Source: an uncultured bacterium (GTDB lineage: Bacteria > Verrucomicrobiota > Kiritimatiellia > RFP12 > UBA1067). Taken from it: a stretch of 64,000 nt of DNA. Numbering within the stretch: the first letter of the stretch is position 1; each line of letters opens with the position of its first letter. The notes beneath the pieces are model-generated. The model was not told the DNA's origin, did not search any database, and saw only the letters and a list, made by a program, of their open reading frames with translations. Made by a program: the position numbers and the translations under genes. Shown here in pieces: positions 35,988-44,487 of this stretch. Location of the stretch: NCBI GenBank assembly GCA_902799385.1, contig CADCAK010000002.1, positions 62,001 to 126,000 on the forward strand, read 5' to 3'.

Positions 35988-37309
35988 TGCGAACTCTCCT
36001 TTAGATGGATGTAGATGGTCTTGTCTTTATCTTCAACCCAGAACTTACTTGGCTTGCCCGTCTTCGTAATGTTTGGAATACGAGAGACTACAATTTCACC
36101 TTTGTTTTCGAGCGAAGCCAAGATTGCGTGTATGTCTTTAGTTGCGCATATTACACCGTTTTCACAGAAGAAATCGGCTACCATATCTCGCAAACGAATC
36201 TTTACGGGAATTTTGCTCGGATTCGAGCAATGTATTCCAGGAAAGTTTGCTACGCTATTCTGCAATGACGATATTTGCCGCGAAAGGCATTCACGAACTA
36301 ACGGGGTCAATATCGCAGCATCTGGCTTCATTTCCTGATTCGCGTCCACTTCAAAGAATGACATCTGTCCGCCAGATTGTATTTCGGTATAAAGTTCATC
36401 AGCGCGACGTATCATATTGTCTGCCATCGCTATACACCCATCAGGGTGGTTGGTCGCATACACCATGCGATATTTCGGATAAGACCCTGGCTTTGTTTTA
36501 ATTGGAATATCCAAAACATATTTGAACGGCCCGCCGCCAGACTTTGACAATGTTTTTCGATAGCAAGCTGAGAAGTTCCGCTCCGCCACCAGGCTGGGCT
36601 TGGGCGAAGGTTGCGAATCCCTGTGATAATCTTCTATTATCTTTCGCCAATATTCTCCGCCAGCAATTGCAGACAGAACCCTTTCTGCGTTGGCAGACTT
36701 ATCTATGATACTTTCCTCTCGCTCCTCAAGTTCAATCTTCTCGCCTTTGTAGAGTGTTCCAGTTACGCGACAAGCCTCGCGAATAAAACCAAAAGAATTC
36801 AAATTAAGCAACAACTCAACATTGCCCTGAAAGTTCTTGCAGGCGTTTGCAAAAATTCTATTGGCGAGATTTCTGATTCCAAAAGGATCGACATACAAAA
36901 ACACATTCGCGTCGCCAATATTGGAGAGTATCTCAGGAACAGTTGTTTCGTAGGTTCCTTTTATGACCTTAATACTTCCATGTCCATCGTCATGTGGATA
37001 GTCTGAAATGTTCGCTGCCAATTCTTTGTCATAAACAGGATCAATAAAATACATGTCGATCTTTGGCAGAATAGCGAAAGAACGGCAATGCTCTATCGCG
37101 GACTTGCGTTCAGCCAATGCAATTCTTGGCGACCCGTCCTCTCCACTCTTGAATTTTCCCGCCCCAGCGAAACAATCGATATACACTATTGGCTTTTTGG
37201 TGTGAATCACTTTTGCAAAATAGACAGGAAGGTACGAGCCGAGTAAAGCATCTTTTACCCGAGACCAGTCTTTTTTAGCGTCAAAGAAATCATCATTGCA
37301 TTTGCTCAT
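35984..37309 (-). CDS. tcmP: Three-Cys-motif partner protein (TcmP-like)
   Basis: A 441-aa protein with N-terminal KVIHTKKPIVYIDCFAGAGK, a SAM-binding-like GAG turn, and NVFLYVDPFG, followed by helical and winged parts near the C-terminus. These are the usual marks of the TcmP family, named for its radical-SAM partner with a three-Cys motif. Here the partner overlaps by four bases. The reaction is unknown; nucleic-acid modification is a guess. Confidence 0.8.
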   Translation of the reverse strand: MSKCNDDFFDAKKDWSRVKDALLGSYLPVYFAKVIHTKKPIVYIDCFAGAGKFKSGEDGSPRIALAERKSAIEHCRSFAILPKIDMYFIDPVYDKELAANISDYPHDDGHGSIKVIKGTYETTVPEILSNIGDANVFLYVDPFGIRNLANRIFANACKNFQGNVELLLNLNSFGFIREACRVTGTLYKGEKIELEEREESIIDKSANAERVLSAIAGGEYWRKIIEDYHRDSQPSPKPSLVAERNFSACYRKTLSKSGGGPFKYVLDIPIKTKPGSYPKYRMVYATNHPDGCIAMADNMIRRADELYTEIQSGGQMSFFEVDANQEMKPDAAILTPLVRECLSRQISSLQNSVANFPGIHCSNPSKIPVKIRLRDMVADFFCENGVICATKDIHAILASLENKGEIVVSRIPNITKTGKPSKFWVEDKDKTIYIHLKESSQ

Positions 37310-37324
37310 CGCCTTACCCTCATC

Positions 37325-37558
37325 TTAAACTTGCTTCGCACCTGCCTGCTGTTGATCGTCATAAACAAAATCCACAACATCCCCAATGTTGCATCTAAAC
37401 ACTTCACAAATTTTGGTAAGAACCGACATGGTGACTTCCTCGCTGTTTGTCATCTTTGCTATGGTAGCAGAAGAGACACCGGTTGCGTTTCGCAAGTCGG
37501 TTTTGTTCATTTCTTTATCAATCAGTAGTTTCCAAAGTTTCTTGTATGATACTTTCAT
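37325..37558 (-). CDS. XRE/YozG-like HTH regulator
   Basis: The start was chosen at MKVSYKKLWKLLIDKEM (37558), with AAAGGATAAGG upstream. Helix-turn-helix: KTDLRNATGVSSATIAKM. The C-terminal VLTKICEVFRCNIGDVVDF is typical of the YozG-type family. It is the first gene of the cargo operon and may control the R-M and TcmP genes as a C-protein. A possible -10 (GATACAAT) lies ~30 bases before it on the minus strand. Confidence 0.85.
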   Translation of the reverse strand: MKVSYKKLWKLLIDKEMNKTDLRNATGVSSATIAKMTNSEEVTMSVLTKICEVFRCNIGDVVDFVYDDQQQAGAKQV

Positions 37559-37714
37559 CCTTATCCTTTCCAAGATGACGGGGCATATTGTATCATATTT
37601 CGCCGAAAAATGCAAACGGCAACTTTGCGTTTTCACGCGGAATATTTAGAATTGTGAACAAGCAGTTTATACTACAAAACTAACGCATAAGTTGGCGTAC
37701 AGAATGTGAAGCGG

Positions 37715-37945
37715 CGTATCATTGACGCGCACTTGCGCAAGCGCGGCAGATGCGCCGCGATAGACGACGCGCACATGCGCGTGGTGGACGCGACCCTTCG
37801 CGTCTGGGGCGCGATACTGTGCGTTTTCGGCTCGACATGTCGCGCGGCAGACGCACACTTGCGCGAACGCGGCGGTTTTACTGCGATAGTCCACGCGCAC
37901 ATGCGCGTTGATGGCGCGACCTTGCGTGTCTGCGTCAAAAGTGTT
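37715..37945. repeat. GC-rich tandem palindromic repeat region
   Basis: Two imperfect ~100-130 bp units, each with cores such as GCGCACTTGCGC, GCGCACATGCGCG and GCGCGACC. The many short palindromes of GCGC type run between the XRE promoter and the second phage block. Open frames across it encode repetitive peptides with no recognisable fold. The rest of 37559-38012 holds the XRE promoter and no gene. Confidence 0.6.
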
Positions 37946-38012
37946 CGCCCTTGCTTTCGCTTCGGGTTGGCCAGCGCACCGCGCTGACCACCGACAAGCG
38001 GCGGGTACGCGA

Positions 38013-38489
38013 TTAGTCGGCGGCACTCTCGGCGAGGATGGCGGTGATTTCGGAGTCGGGGAGGGAGAAGCGGGTGCGGGCGGCGGCGAGGGCGGCGGCG
38101 AACTGCGGGTGGTCTTCGCGGAAGTCTTGGGCGGCGACGAAGAGGTCGTAGTAGCCGGAGGCATCGAGCCAGTCGCGGACGGCGGGCCAGAGGTTGCGGG
38201 ACATGAGCGCGTTGATGAGGCGCAGCTTGCTGAATGTGCGCGGCGGCGAAACGACGGGCACGAGCTTGAAGAGCGGGCGGATGTCGGTGGACGTTTCGGT
38301 GTAGCCGCTGATGCGGTACTCCTTCCCTTCCGGCGGCGGATCGACGGGCGGCTGGAGGTCGAGGAACTTCCAACCGGCCTGTAGGTACGAGAGCCGTTTG
38401 GGGTTCATGATCACGCCAGATGGCGTGTTAAGCGAGGTTGGCGCGTGGATGATCGCGCCGTTGACGAGTTTTCCGTAGCTGGGGTTCAT
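38013..38489 (-). CDS. Tail-associated protein, paralogue of 27963-28574
   Basis: A 158-aa protein starting MNPSYGKLVNGAIIHAP. It shares the whole layout with the protein at 27963 and lacks the palindromic insertion present there, so it shows the ancestral form. It follows portal copy 2. Two copies of this gene in one element point to a duplication or to two related phages joined. Confidence 0.75.
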   Translation of the reverse strand: MNPSYGKLVNGAIIHAPTSLNTPSGVIMNPKRLSYLQAGWKFLDLQPPVDPPPEGKEYRISGYTETSTDIRPLFKLVPVVSPPRTFSKLRLINALMSRNLWPAVRDWLDASGYYDLFVAAQDFREDHPQFAAALAAARTRFSLPDSEITAILAESAAD

Positions 38490-38549
38490 GTGGTTGCCTT
38501 TCTCTTTGCTGGGTGGATTGCCGCCGATGGAACGACGACGACAAGGCGC

Positions 38550-40070
38550 TTACTGGCCGGCGTTGGGGGCGAGTTTCAGCTTGGATAGGAACTGCTGTTC
38601 CTTCTCGAACTGGGCGAGTTCTGTTTTCCAGTTCTTGCCCTGTCGGGCGTACTCGGTGGCAAGGGTTGTCGTGCGGTTCTTGAGCGCGATGGACTGGACA
38701 CGGGCGGCGGTTAGCATGTCGATGTTGTCGAACATGGGCCAGAGCCATGAGGCGTTCCAGGTCGAGATGAGGGGAATGGCGGGAGAATGGTCGATCGCAG
38801 ATCGACCATCAATGCTGGGGTGGGCGGCGGTAATATCGGGGTTGGCAAGCGACCATTCGCGGAGCCAGAGGGCGAAGAGGCGGTTGAGGATTGAATCTTC
38901 GACAAAGCCGCGTTCGTTGCGGAGGACGCGGAAGTACGTTTGATGGTCGAGCTTTGCGGAGGCGTAGGTGTAGCCCGCCGATGTTCCGGCGACGATGGCG
39001 TAAGGGATGCCCATTGCCGCGCCGATTTCGGAAAGCATTTCCTTCTTGAAGTCGGCGTATGTGGCGATGGGGGCTTTGACGTACAGTTCGTCCATCTTCC
39101 ATCCTTCGGGCATGGTGGTGAGCTGGTTGACGTCGAGCGTCACCGCGTCCATCGGCTCAATCTGGGCGCATGTGCCGTCCGTCGGATGCTCGGTGTACAG
39201 AATGCCGCCGTACTCCGCCGCCTTTTCAGCGGAGGCCACGACAGCGTTTGTGTAGCGGCGGAGCTTCGCGAAGAGCGGAAGCGCGGCGGCGAGTTCGGGA
39301 ACGCCGCGATGCTGCTCCGGGCGGTCGGCGCGGAACACGTGGATCATGTTCGCGGCTGGAATGAACATGGCGCGTTCCTCGGCGAGATTGCCGTCGCAAG
39401 GGTGGCTTAAGAGGACGCGGTACGAGACGGGGTTGCCGTAGGGGTCGTAGGTTATGCCGTCGATGGTGAAAGGTTTGCCGCAACCTTCTGAGGTCGCGAC
39501 GGAGCGCGACCCTCCCGTTTCGGCGGCTGGGGACAGCCGCCCTCCCAATTCCGTACAGCAGTCGCCAGCCACGCGGTCGGCGTCGATGAGCGAGAGATCG
39601 AGTTTGACGGAGGTGCGCAAGGTTGGATTCTGCGCGAGGAGGACAAACGCCTCCCCGTCGCGGGCGCGGGCGATGCGCACGGCGCGGAGCTTTTCGCCGA
39701 GACAGACGCTTTCCGCCCAAGCCGTGAAGTCGCGTTCAATGCGCGAATTGAGCGCATCATCAGCGGAGGCGTAGCGGAGACGCGGGCCGTTGCCGATTGT
39801 GTCGTTCGCGAGGCACTGGATCACGCCGCGCGCGTAGGAGTTGTTCTGATACTCGTAGCGCGAGCGCATACGGAGAATACGCCGCGTGTCAGGCGAAGCG
39901 TCCGCATCGGCGGAGAGGTAGTCGGCCTTCCACCAGTCGGCGTCCTTCGCGGCGGATTCGGCGGCGGCGAAGTGCGCGCGGATGGCGTGGAACAAACCGC
40001 CGCCGGACGCGGCGGGTTTGCGACGCGACGCGGCGGATTTGCCGCGAAGGAATGAAAACGGGTTCTTCAT
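38550..40070 (-). CDS. Phage portal protein, copy 2 (lambda-like)
   Basis: A 506-aa lambda-type portal. Common blocks with the other portal (42887-44287) include NNSYARG, LANDxxGxGPRL, LIDADRV, YDPYGNPVSY, MIHVFRxDRPEQHRG, GxSAGYxYASxxLDHQTY and QGKNWxxEL. Between the ADRV and DGIT blocks it has an extra ~24 residues, encoded by hairpin DNA (39491-39548), which the other copy lacks. The start overlaps the 86-aa gene by ATGA. Having two portals in one head module is unusual. Confidence 0.9.
   Translation of the reverse strand: MKNPFSFLRGKSAASRRKPAASGGGLFHAIRAHFAAAESAAKDADWWKADYLSADADASPDTRRILRMRSRYEYQNNSYARGVIQCLANDTIGNGPRLRYASADDALNSRIERDFTAWAESVCLGEKLRAVRIARARDGEAFVLLAQNPTLRTSVKLDLSLIDADRVAGDCCTELGGRLSPAAETGGSRSVATSEGCGKPFTIDGITYDPYGNPVSYRVLLSHPCDGNLAEERAMFIPAANMIHVFRADRPEQHRGVPELAAALPLFAKLRRYTNAVVASAEKAAEYGGILYTEHPTDGTCAQIEPMDAVTLDVNQLTTMPEGWKMDELYVKAPIATYADFKKEMLSEIGAAMGIPYAIVAGTSAGYTYASAKLDHQTYFRVLRNERGFVEDSILNRLFALWLREWSLANPDITAAHPSIDGRSAIDHSPAIPLISTWNASWLWPMFDNIDMLTAARVQSIALKNRTTTLATEYARQGKNWKTELAQFEKEQQFLSKLKLAPNAGQ
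39491..39548 (-). repeat. Two-hairpin palindromic insertion in portal copy 2
   Basis: The plus strand shows GGTCGCG/CGCGACC and GGCGGCT/AGCCGCC stems, each followed by CCTCCC. It is in frame and absent from the paralogous portal. A third short palindrome (TGGTCGATC/GATCGACCA) is at 38787-38807 in the same gene. Confidence 0.6.
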
Positions 40071-40327
40071 TTGAGGACTCCAAACACCTCTTCATTGTCG
40101 ATGTGGACGAAGATCATCGGCTTTGAGCGCGGCTTGCCGTACTCTAGCGGGATACATATCGTGATGGTTCCGAGCCGCACGGAGCCTGGGGTTCCAAGCT
40201 TCACGACGCGATCGTTCGCGGGGTCGTAGCCAACCGCTTCGCCTTTTTGGAAGATCTCGCCGCGATCGATGTAGAAGAGGACGTTCACACGTTCGAGTTC
40301 TTCAACGATGTCTGGTGCTTTTTCCAT
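40067..40327 (-). CDS. Small head protein, 86 aa
   Basis: Overlaps the start of portal copy 2. A beta-rich protein with GEAVGYDPANDRVVKLGTPG and a C-terminal VHIDNEEVFGVLK. It resembles short capsid-cement or head-completion proteins such as the DUF2190 neighbour, but no firm family match is made. Confidence 0.6.
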   Translation of the reverse strand: MEKAPDIVEELERVNVLFYIDRGEIFQKGEAVGYDPANDRVVKLGTPGSVRLGTITICIPLEYGKPRSKPMIFVHIDNEEVFGVLK

Positions 40328-40422
40328 CAGCGCAGTCCTTATTGGCGACTTTCACCTTTGGCTTTTCGTCTGACCGCGCCATGAATGGCGCGGCACAGAA
40401 CTTGTTGGAGGAATGCCGTCCA

Positions 40423-40764
40423 TCAGCCAAGGCCCTGGCAGAGACGTACGAGAACGGACTTGTCCGTCGCCCCCGTGAGGGCGATGGCGTGGCCTATCTT
40501 GACGGAGCCGGAAGCGCCTGCAGCCACGGCCTCGCCGTTGGTCGGGTTCCACCCGACCTCCATGCCCGCCGCGAAAGCGATGCCTTCCGCCTTGGCGAAC
40601 TCGTACACGCCCACGAGCGCGAGAGCGCCGAGCTCACCTGCCTTGATGTCGAGTTTCGCCACTCCGACGAGCTTGCCGGAGAGGACCACGACGTCTCCCG
40701 CCGCGACATCCTCCATAGGCGTGTAGTCGATTGCGTCACCGCGCTGAACATAACGTGCCTTCAT
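40423..40764 (-). CDS. DUF2190 capsid cement/decoration protein
   Basis: A 113-aa protein starting MKARYVQRGDAIDYTP, with DVVVLSGKLVGVAKLDI, the usual DUF2190 start that trims or decorates the capsid. It follows the protease/capsid fusion directly, as in many phages. Confidence 0.82.
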   Translation of the reverse strand: MKARYVQRGDAIDYTPMEDVAAGDVVVLSGKLVGVAKLDIKAGELGALALVGVYEFAKAEGIAFAAGMEVGWNPTNGEAVAAGASGSVKIGHAIALTGATDKSVLVRLCQGLG

Positions 40765-40863
40765 TTCGATGAACCTTTCTGTGTGTCTGTTGGGTTGAAG
40801 AGGTGGCGGGCGGACGGGGAAGGAAAAACAAGCAAAAAGAACCCCGTCCGCGCCGCCGTTAGA

Positions 40864-42897
40864 TTACGCCGCCGAGCCGGTCGCCTTGACCATGCCCCTG
40901 TGATCCTGCTCCCTGATCCCGATGTCGAAGAACACCCGGAACCAGATGCCGAGGACGTTGAAGTCCAGGTCGCCGCGCTCCACCGTGGGTGTGCGCTTGC
41001 CCTTGAGGTAGCCGATCTCGAAGGTGTCCACGACGCCAGGCTTGCCGAAGAGGTACCAGGACGCCTCCGACGATCCGGCGTACTTCGAGTTCGAGAGGTA
41101 CGGGCTGGAGACGATGCGGAGGTTCTCGTCGGCGAGGACGTTGATCGCGGGGCGGACGACGTTGTCGGGGCCGCCGCTCATGATGAGGGTCGTGCCCTGC
41201 GTCAGCTCCTGCGCGAGGAACTTGAGCGAGGTCGGAACGAGCAGGATGCTCGGCTCGACGTTGATGGGCTGGCCGTCGGAGTCCACCTGGTCGGTGAAAG
41301 TCTGGATCGCCTTCTTGAGCGAGTCGGCGGAGAGCGCCGAGTTCGCGCCGGAGAGGAGATTCTTGTGATCGCGCCCGAAGAGCGGCTTGCCGTCCACGCA
41401 CGTCGGGTTCGCCATCAGCCTCTTGAAGAAGAGCTGGTCGACGAGGCGGGCGGCGCGGTTGCCCATCGCCGTCGGCACCTTGAGGAACGCGCCGAGGTCG
41501 TCATTGATGATCATCTTGCGCGTGAGGCAGAACTTCTTGGCGTAGGTCTCGAGCTGGTTCTTCGCGGACTCCTCGGAGAGCGCGCCGTCCTTGATCTCGC
41601 CGTCCGCGCCGACGGGCTTGAGGTCGCCGATGTCGGTGAGGCGGAAGCGCTGGTTCTCCTTGAAGTCGGTGAGATCGCCGGTCGTGCAGAGCTTCGTGGC
41701 GATGATGGGCTGCGCCTCGTAGGCCTGCATGAGCTTCTTGTTGGCGACGTTCGAGAGGATGCCGGGGAGCGACACCGTGGAGAACGCGGCCTTGATGGCG
41801 GCGTTGTCGAAGGTGCGGGGCGGCTCCATGCCCTCGAGCCTCATGCACTCGGCGAGGATGCCGGCGAGCGGCATGTCAGCGTCCTTCTGCGCGGCCTCGA
41901 CCGTCTCTTCTCCCATCGCCTTGGCGAGCGTGTCGCCGTCGATGCCGGCGCGGAGCGAAAGCGCGGCCTCGAGCCTTTTCGCGGTCATGGAGTTCTCCTT
42001 CTTGATCGTGATGTTCACGTCGGCCGTGGGCTGCTTGGCGCGGAAGGCGGCAAGCACGGCCTCGTTGACCTGTTCCTTGTTCCAGCCCTCGGAGATGGCC
42101 TTCGCCTCGATCTCCGGGAACTCGCCGTTGCAGACGGCCTTGATCATGCCGACGCGGTCGCGCTCGGCCTTGACTGCGGCCTGGGCGACCGCCTCGACGT
42201 CGACCGCAGGGGTCGGCGTGGGCTGCGGGGCTTCCGGCTTCTGCGGCTCGGCGGCCTCGACGTTCTTGGGTGCCTCCGCCGGTGCGGCGGGGGCGGGAGT
42301 TGCGGCGGGCTGCGCACCACCCATAGCGGCCGCTACGCGGTGGCCTGCGGCCAGTGGATATTCCTCGACTTTCTTTTCGGGTTCCATTATGGAGTTGCCT
42401 TTCAGTTGGAGTGATGCCGTGACCTTCATGTGAGTTGCCTTGTCGGCTCCCACCGCGACCACGGACACCTCGCGGAGGGTAGATTTCGTGACATGGTAGA
42501 ACGGCGCTTCGTGCTCGACGCCGTTGATCGTGCGCTTGCCTTCCTGGACAAGCTCGGCGGCCTCGACCTCGGCACCTATCGAAAGCTGCCAGTCGGCCCC
42601 GGCCTTGCCCTGACCGACGATTGCGTCCGCGAGGTCGCCCTCGCCGACGATCTCGCCGGAAATCTCGAGATGGCCGTCCTCGACCTTCGCCGAGACGACT
42701 CCCACGCGCCCGAGCGTGTGGTTCTCGTGGTTTGCGAGAAGTGGCACCGTCTCCGGCACGGACATGCCCGCCATGTCCACCACGACGGGGCGCGACCATC
42801 CGAAGAGGCGCATCTTGCCGCCGGAGTAGGCTACGCCCTTGACGGACGGCTTCCGGCCTCCTGCGGCGGCGGTTATTTCGAGGTATTCAGTCTTCAT
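40864..42897 (-). CDS. Prohead protease-major capsid fusion protein
   Basis: A 677-aa protein. Residues 1-~165 are a prohead protease (LLANHENHTLG, then DWQLSIGAEV and STLREVSVVAVGA). A Pro/Ala-rich linker and a scaffold-like helical stretch (~170-330) lead to a Mu-like major capsid domain with FSTVSLPGILSNVANKKL, MIINDDLGAF and PLFGRDHKNLL. Fusions of this kind mature by self-cleavage. It directly follows the portal gene with an 11-base overlap. Confidence 0.9.
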   Translation of the reverse strand: MKTEYLEITAAAGGRKPSVKGVAYSGGKMRLFGWSRPVVVDMAGMSVPETVPLLANHENHTLGRVGVVSAKVEDGHLEISGEIVGEGDLADAIVGQGKAGADWQLSIGAEVEAAELVQEGKRTINGVEHEAPFYHVTKSTLREVSVVAVGADKATHMKVTASLQLKGNSIMEPEKKVEEYPLAAGHRVAAAMGGAQPAATPAPAAPAEAPKNVEAAEPQKPEAPQPTPTPAVDVEAVAQAAVKAERDRVGMIKAVCNGEFPEIEAKAISEGWNKEQVNEAVLAAFRAKQPTADVNITIKKENSMTAKRLEAALSLRAGIDGDTLAKAMGEETVEAAQKDADMPLAGILAECMRLEGMEPPRTFDNAAIKAAFSTVSLPGILSNVANKKLMQAYEAQPIIATKLCTTGDLTDFKENQRFRLTDIGDLKPVGADGEIKDGALSEESAKNQLETYAKKFCLTRKMIINDDLGAFLKVPTAMGNRAARLVDQLFFKRLMANPTCVDGKPLFGRDHKNLLSGANSALSADSLKKAIQTFTDQVDSDGQPINVEPSILLVPTSLKFLAQELTQGTTLIMSGGPDNVVRPAINVLADENLRIVSSPYLSNSKYAGSSEASWYLFGKPGVVDTFEIGYLKGKRTPTVERGDLDFNVLGIWFRVFFDIGIREQDHRGMVKATGSAA

Positions 42898-44287
42898 CGT
42901 CTTCCTTTCCCTGTTCGGAGGGCGCGGCCACCTCGACCGTCAGCCCGAGTTCGTCCATAAGCTCCTTCTCCTTCGCGCACTGGCGGAGTTCGGATTCCCA
43001 GTCCTTGCCCTGTTTCGCGTATTCGCTGGCAAGCGTCGTGGTGTGGTTCTTGAGGCGTTTCTCCTGCGCCGTCGCCTCCTTCGAGGGATCGACGTGTTCG
43101 TGCCCGTCCCAGAACCACGTATGGCGGCAGTCGCACATGTCGAGCGCCATCCTGTTCGCCAGCGCCCACTCGCGGAGCCACCGCTCGAGGATTCTGTCGA
43201 GGACGGCCTCCTCCATGAACGCGCGGTCGACCTTGAGCGACTTGTAGTAGGTCTGGTGGTCGAGCCGCCCGCTGGCGTAGTTGTAGCCGGAGGAGTTGCC
43301 CGCCGCGATGTTGTACGGGATGTTCAGGCAGCGCGATATCTCGTTGAGGATCTCGTGCTTGAACTCGCCGTATGTCGTGACCGGCTGCTTCGGGTCGACC
43401 TGCGACATCTTCCAGCCGCCCGGCATCGTGAGGAGCATGTTCCGCTCGAGCTGGATCGTGTCCATCGCCTCCACCGCGTCAGCCTCGCTGTTCGGCGGGG
43501 AGTCCGTGTAGAGGACACCCGCGAAGTCCGCCGCCGCCTCCGCCGCGCTCACGACTGCCAGGGTGAACCGGCGCAGGTGTGCGAACAGCAGCAGCGCGGA
43601 CGTTATCTCCGGGATGCCGCGATGCTGCTCCGGGCGGTCCTGCCGGAACACGTGGATCATGTTCTCCGCGCCGACGGTCTTGAAGTCGAGGTTGAACGAC
43701 GCCGTCCCGCCGGGATGGTTCTTCAGCACCTTGTACGACTTAGGGTTGCCAAAACGGTCGAACGTGATGCCGTCCACCGACGCCTCATCGGCATTCAGTT
43801 CGTCATCCGTAACCCGGTCGGCTTCGATCAGCTGTATGTCCAGCGTCACGTTCGATCCCAAATTCGGGTTCTGCGCCATGATGGCGAAGGACTCGCCGTC
43901 CTGGCACCGCGCCATCCGCATCGTGCGGAGCTTGGCGGGAAGATGGACGAGCCTCGCCCATACGGCGAAGTCGTGCTCGACCCTGCGGTTCGTGTCCTCC
44001 GAGTCCAGCAGCATCTGGAGGCGCGGCCCGGTGCCGACCGAGTCGTTTGCAAGCGTCGATACGATCCCGCGAGCATACGAGTTGTTCTGGACCTCGTAGC
44101 GGGCGCGTGTGCGAAGTATCTTGCGCACGGCGGGATCGGCCTCCGCGTCCGCCGACAGGAATTCGGCGGCCGCCCAGTGGCGGGCGTTGTCCTTCGTGGT
44201 CTGGGCCGCGTCGAAGCGGGCCTTGATCCACATCGGCAGGGAGAACCGCGCCTTGGCGGCCTTGGGCTTCTTTCCGAAAAGCCTCAT
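42887..44287 (-). CDS. Phage portal protein, copy 1 (lambda-like)
   Basis: A 466-aa protein; the start was chosen at MRLFGKK (44287), which overlaps the gpW-like stop by ATGA. Lambda-type portal blocks: NNSYARG, LANDSVGTGPRL, LIEADRV, MIHVFRQDRPEQHRG, AGNSSGYNYASGRLDHQTYYK. It stands in the usual place between gpW and the protease/capsid gene, so it is likely the functional portal of the head. Confidence 0.92.
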   Translation of the reverse strand: MRLFGKKPKAAKARFSLPMWIKARFDAAQTTKDNARHWAAAEFLSADAEADPAVRKILRTRARYEVQNNSYARGIVSTLANDSVGTGPRLQMLLDSEDTNRRVEHDFAVWARLVHLPAKLRTMRMARCQDGESFAIMAQNPNLGSNVTLDIQLIEADRVTDDELNADEASVDGITFDRFGNPKSYKVLKNHPGGTASFNLDFKTVGAENMIHVFRQDRPEQHRGIPEITSALLLFAHLRRFTLAVVSAAEAAADFAGVLYTDSPPNSEADAVEAMDTIQLERNMLLTMPGGWKMSQVDPKQPVTTYGEFKHEILNEISRCLNIPYNIAAGNSSGYNYASGRLDHQTYYKSLKVDRAFMEEAVLDRILERWLREWALANRMALDMCDCRHTWFWDGHEHVDPSKEATAQEKRLKNHTTTLASEYAKQGKDWESELRQCAKEKELMDELGLTVEVAAPSEQGKEDDED

Positions 44288-44487
44288 ATGACCGCGCCTC
44301 CCGCCGCCATCTTGGTGATGCGGAGCGGGCATCTGTGTCCGCTCGTCGCCTGCTTCGAGGCGAAGAAGTTTGCGACCTTGATGAGGTCGCCGACCGACTG
44401 GTTCTCCACCCGCTGGCCGTCAACTTCGACGACCTTCGGCTGGGCGAGCATCTTCTCCGTCAGCTCCTCAAGCTTCTTGTCGTCCAT
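44284..44487 (-). CDS. gpW-like head-tail joining protein
   Basis: A 67-aa protein with a helical start (KLEELTEKMLAQ), a middle VVEVDGQRVENQSV and a short basic end, plus its place right before the portal, fitting the gpW family. It overlaps the methylase gene by 20 bases. Confidence 0.6.
   Translation of the reverse strand: MDDKKLEELTEKMLAQPKVVEVDGQRVENQSVGDLIKVANFFASKQATSGHRCPLRITKMAAGGAVI

Noticed and set aside
37667-38373. Arg/Pro-rich and repetitive open frames on both strands
   Set aside because: They arise from the palindromic repeats and from the antisense/alternative frames of the 38013 gene; no ribosome site or family pattern.
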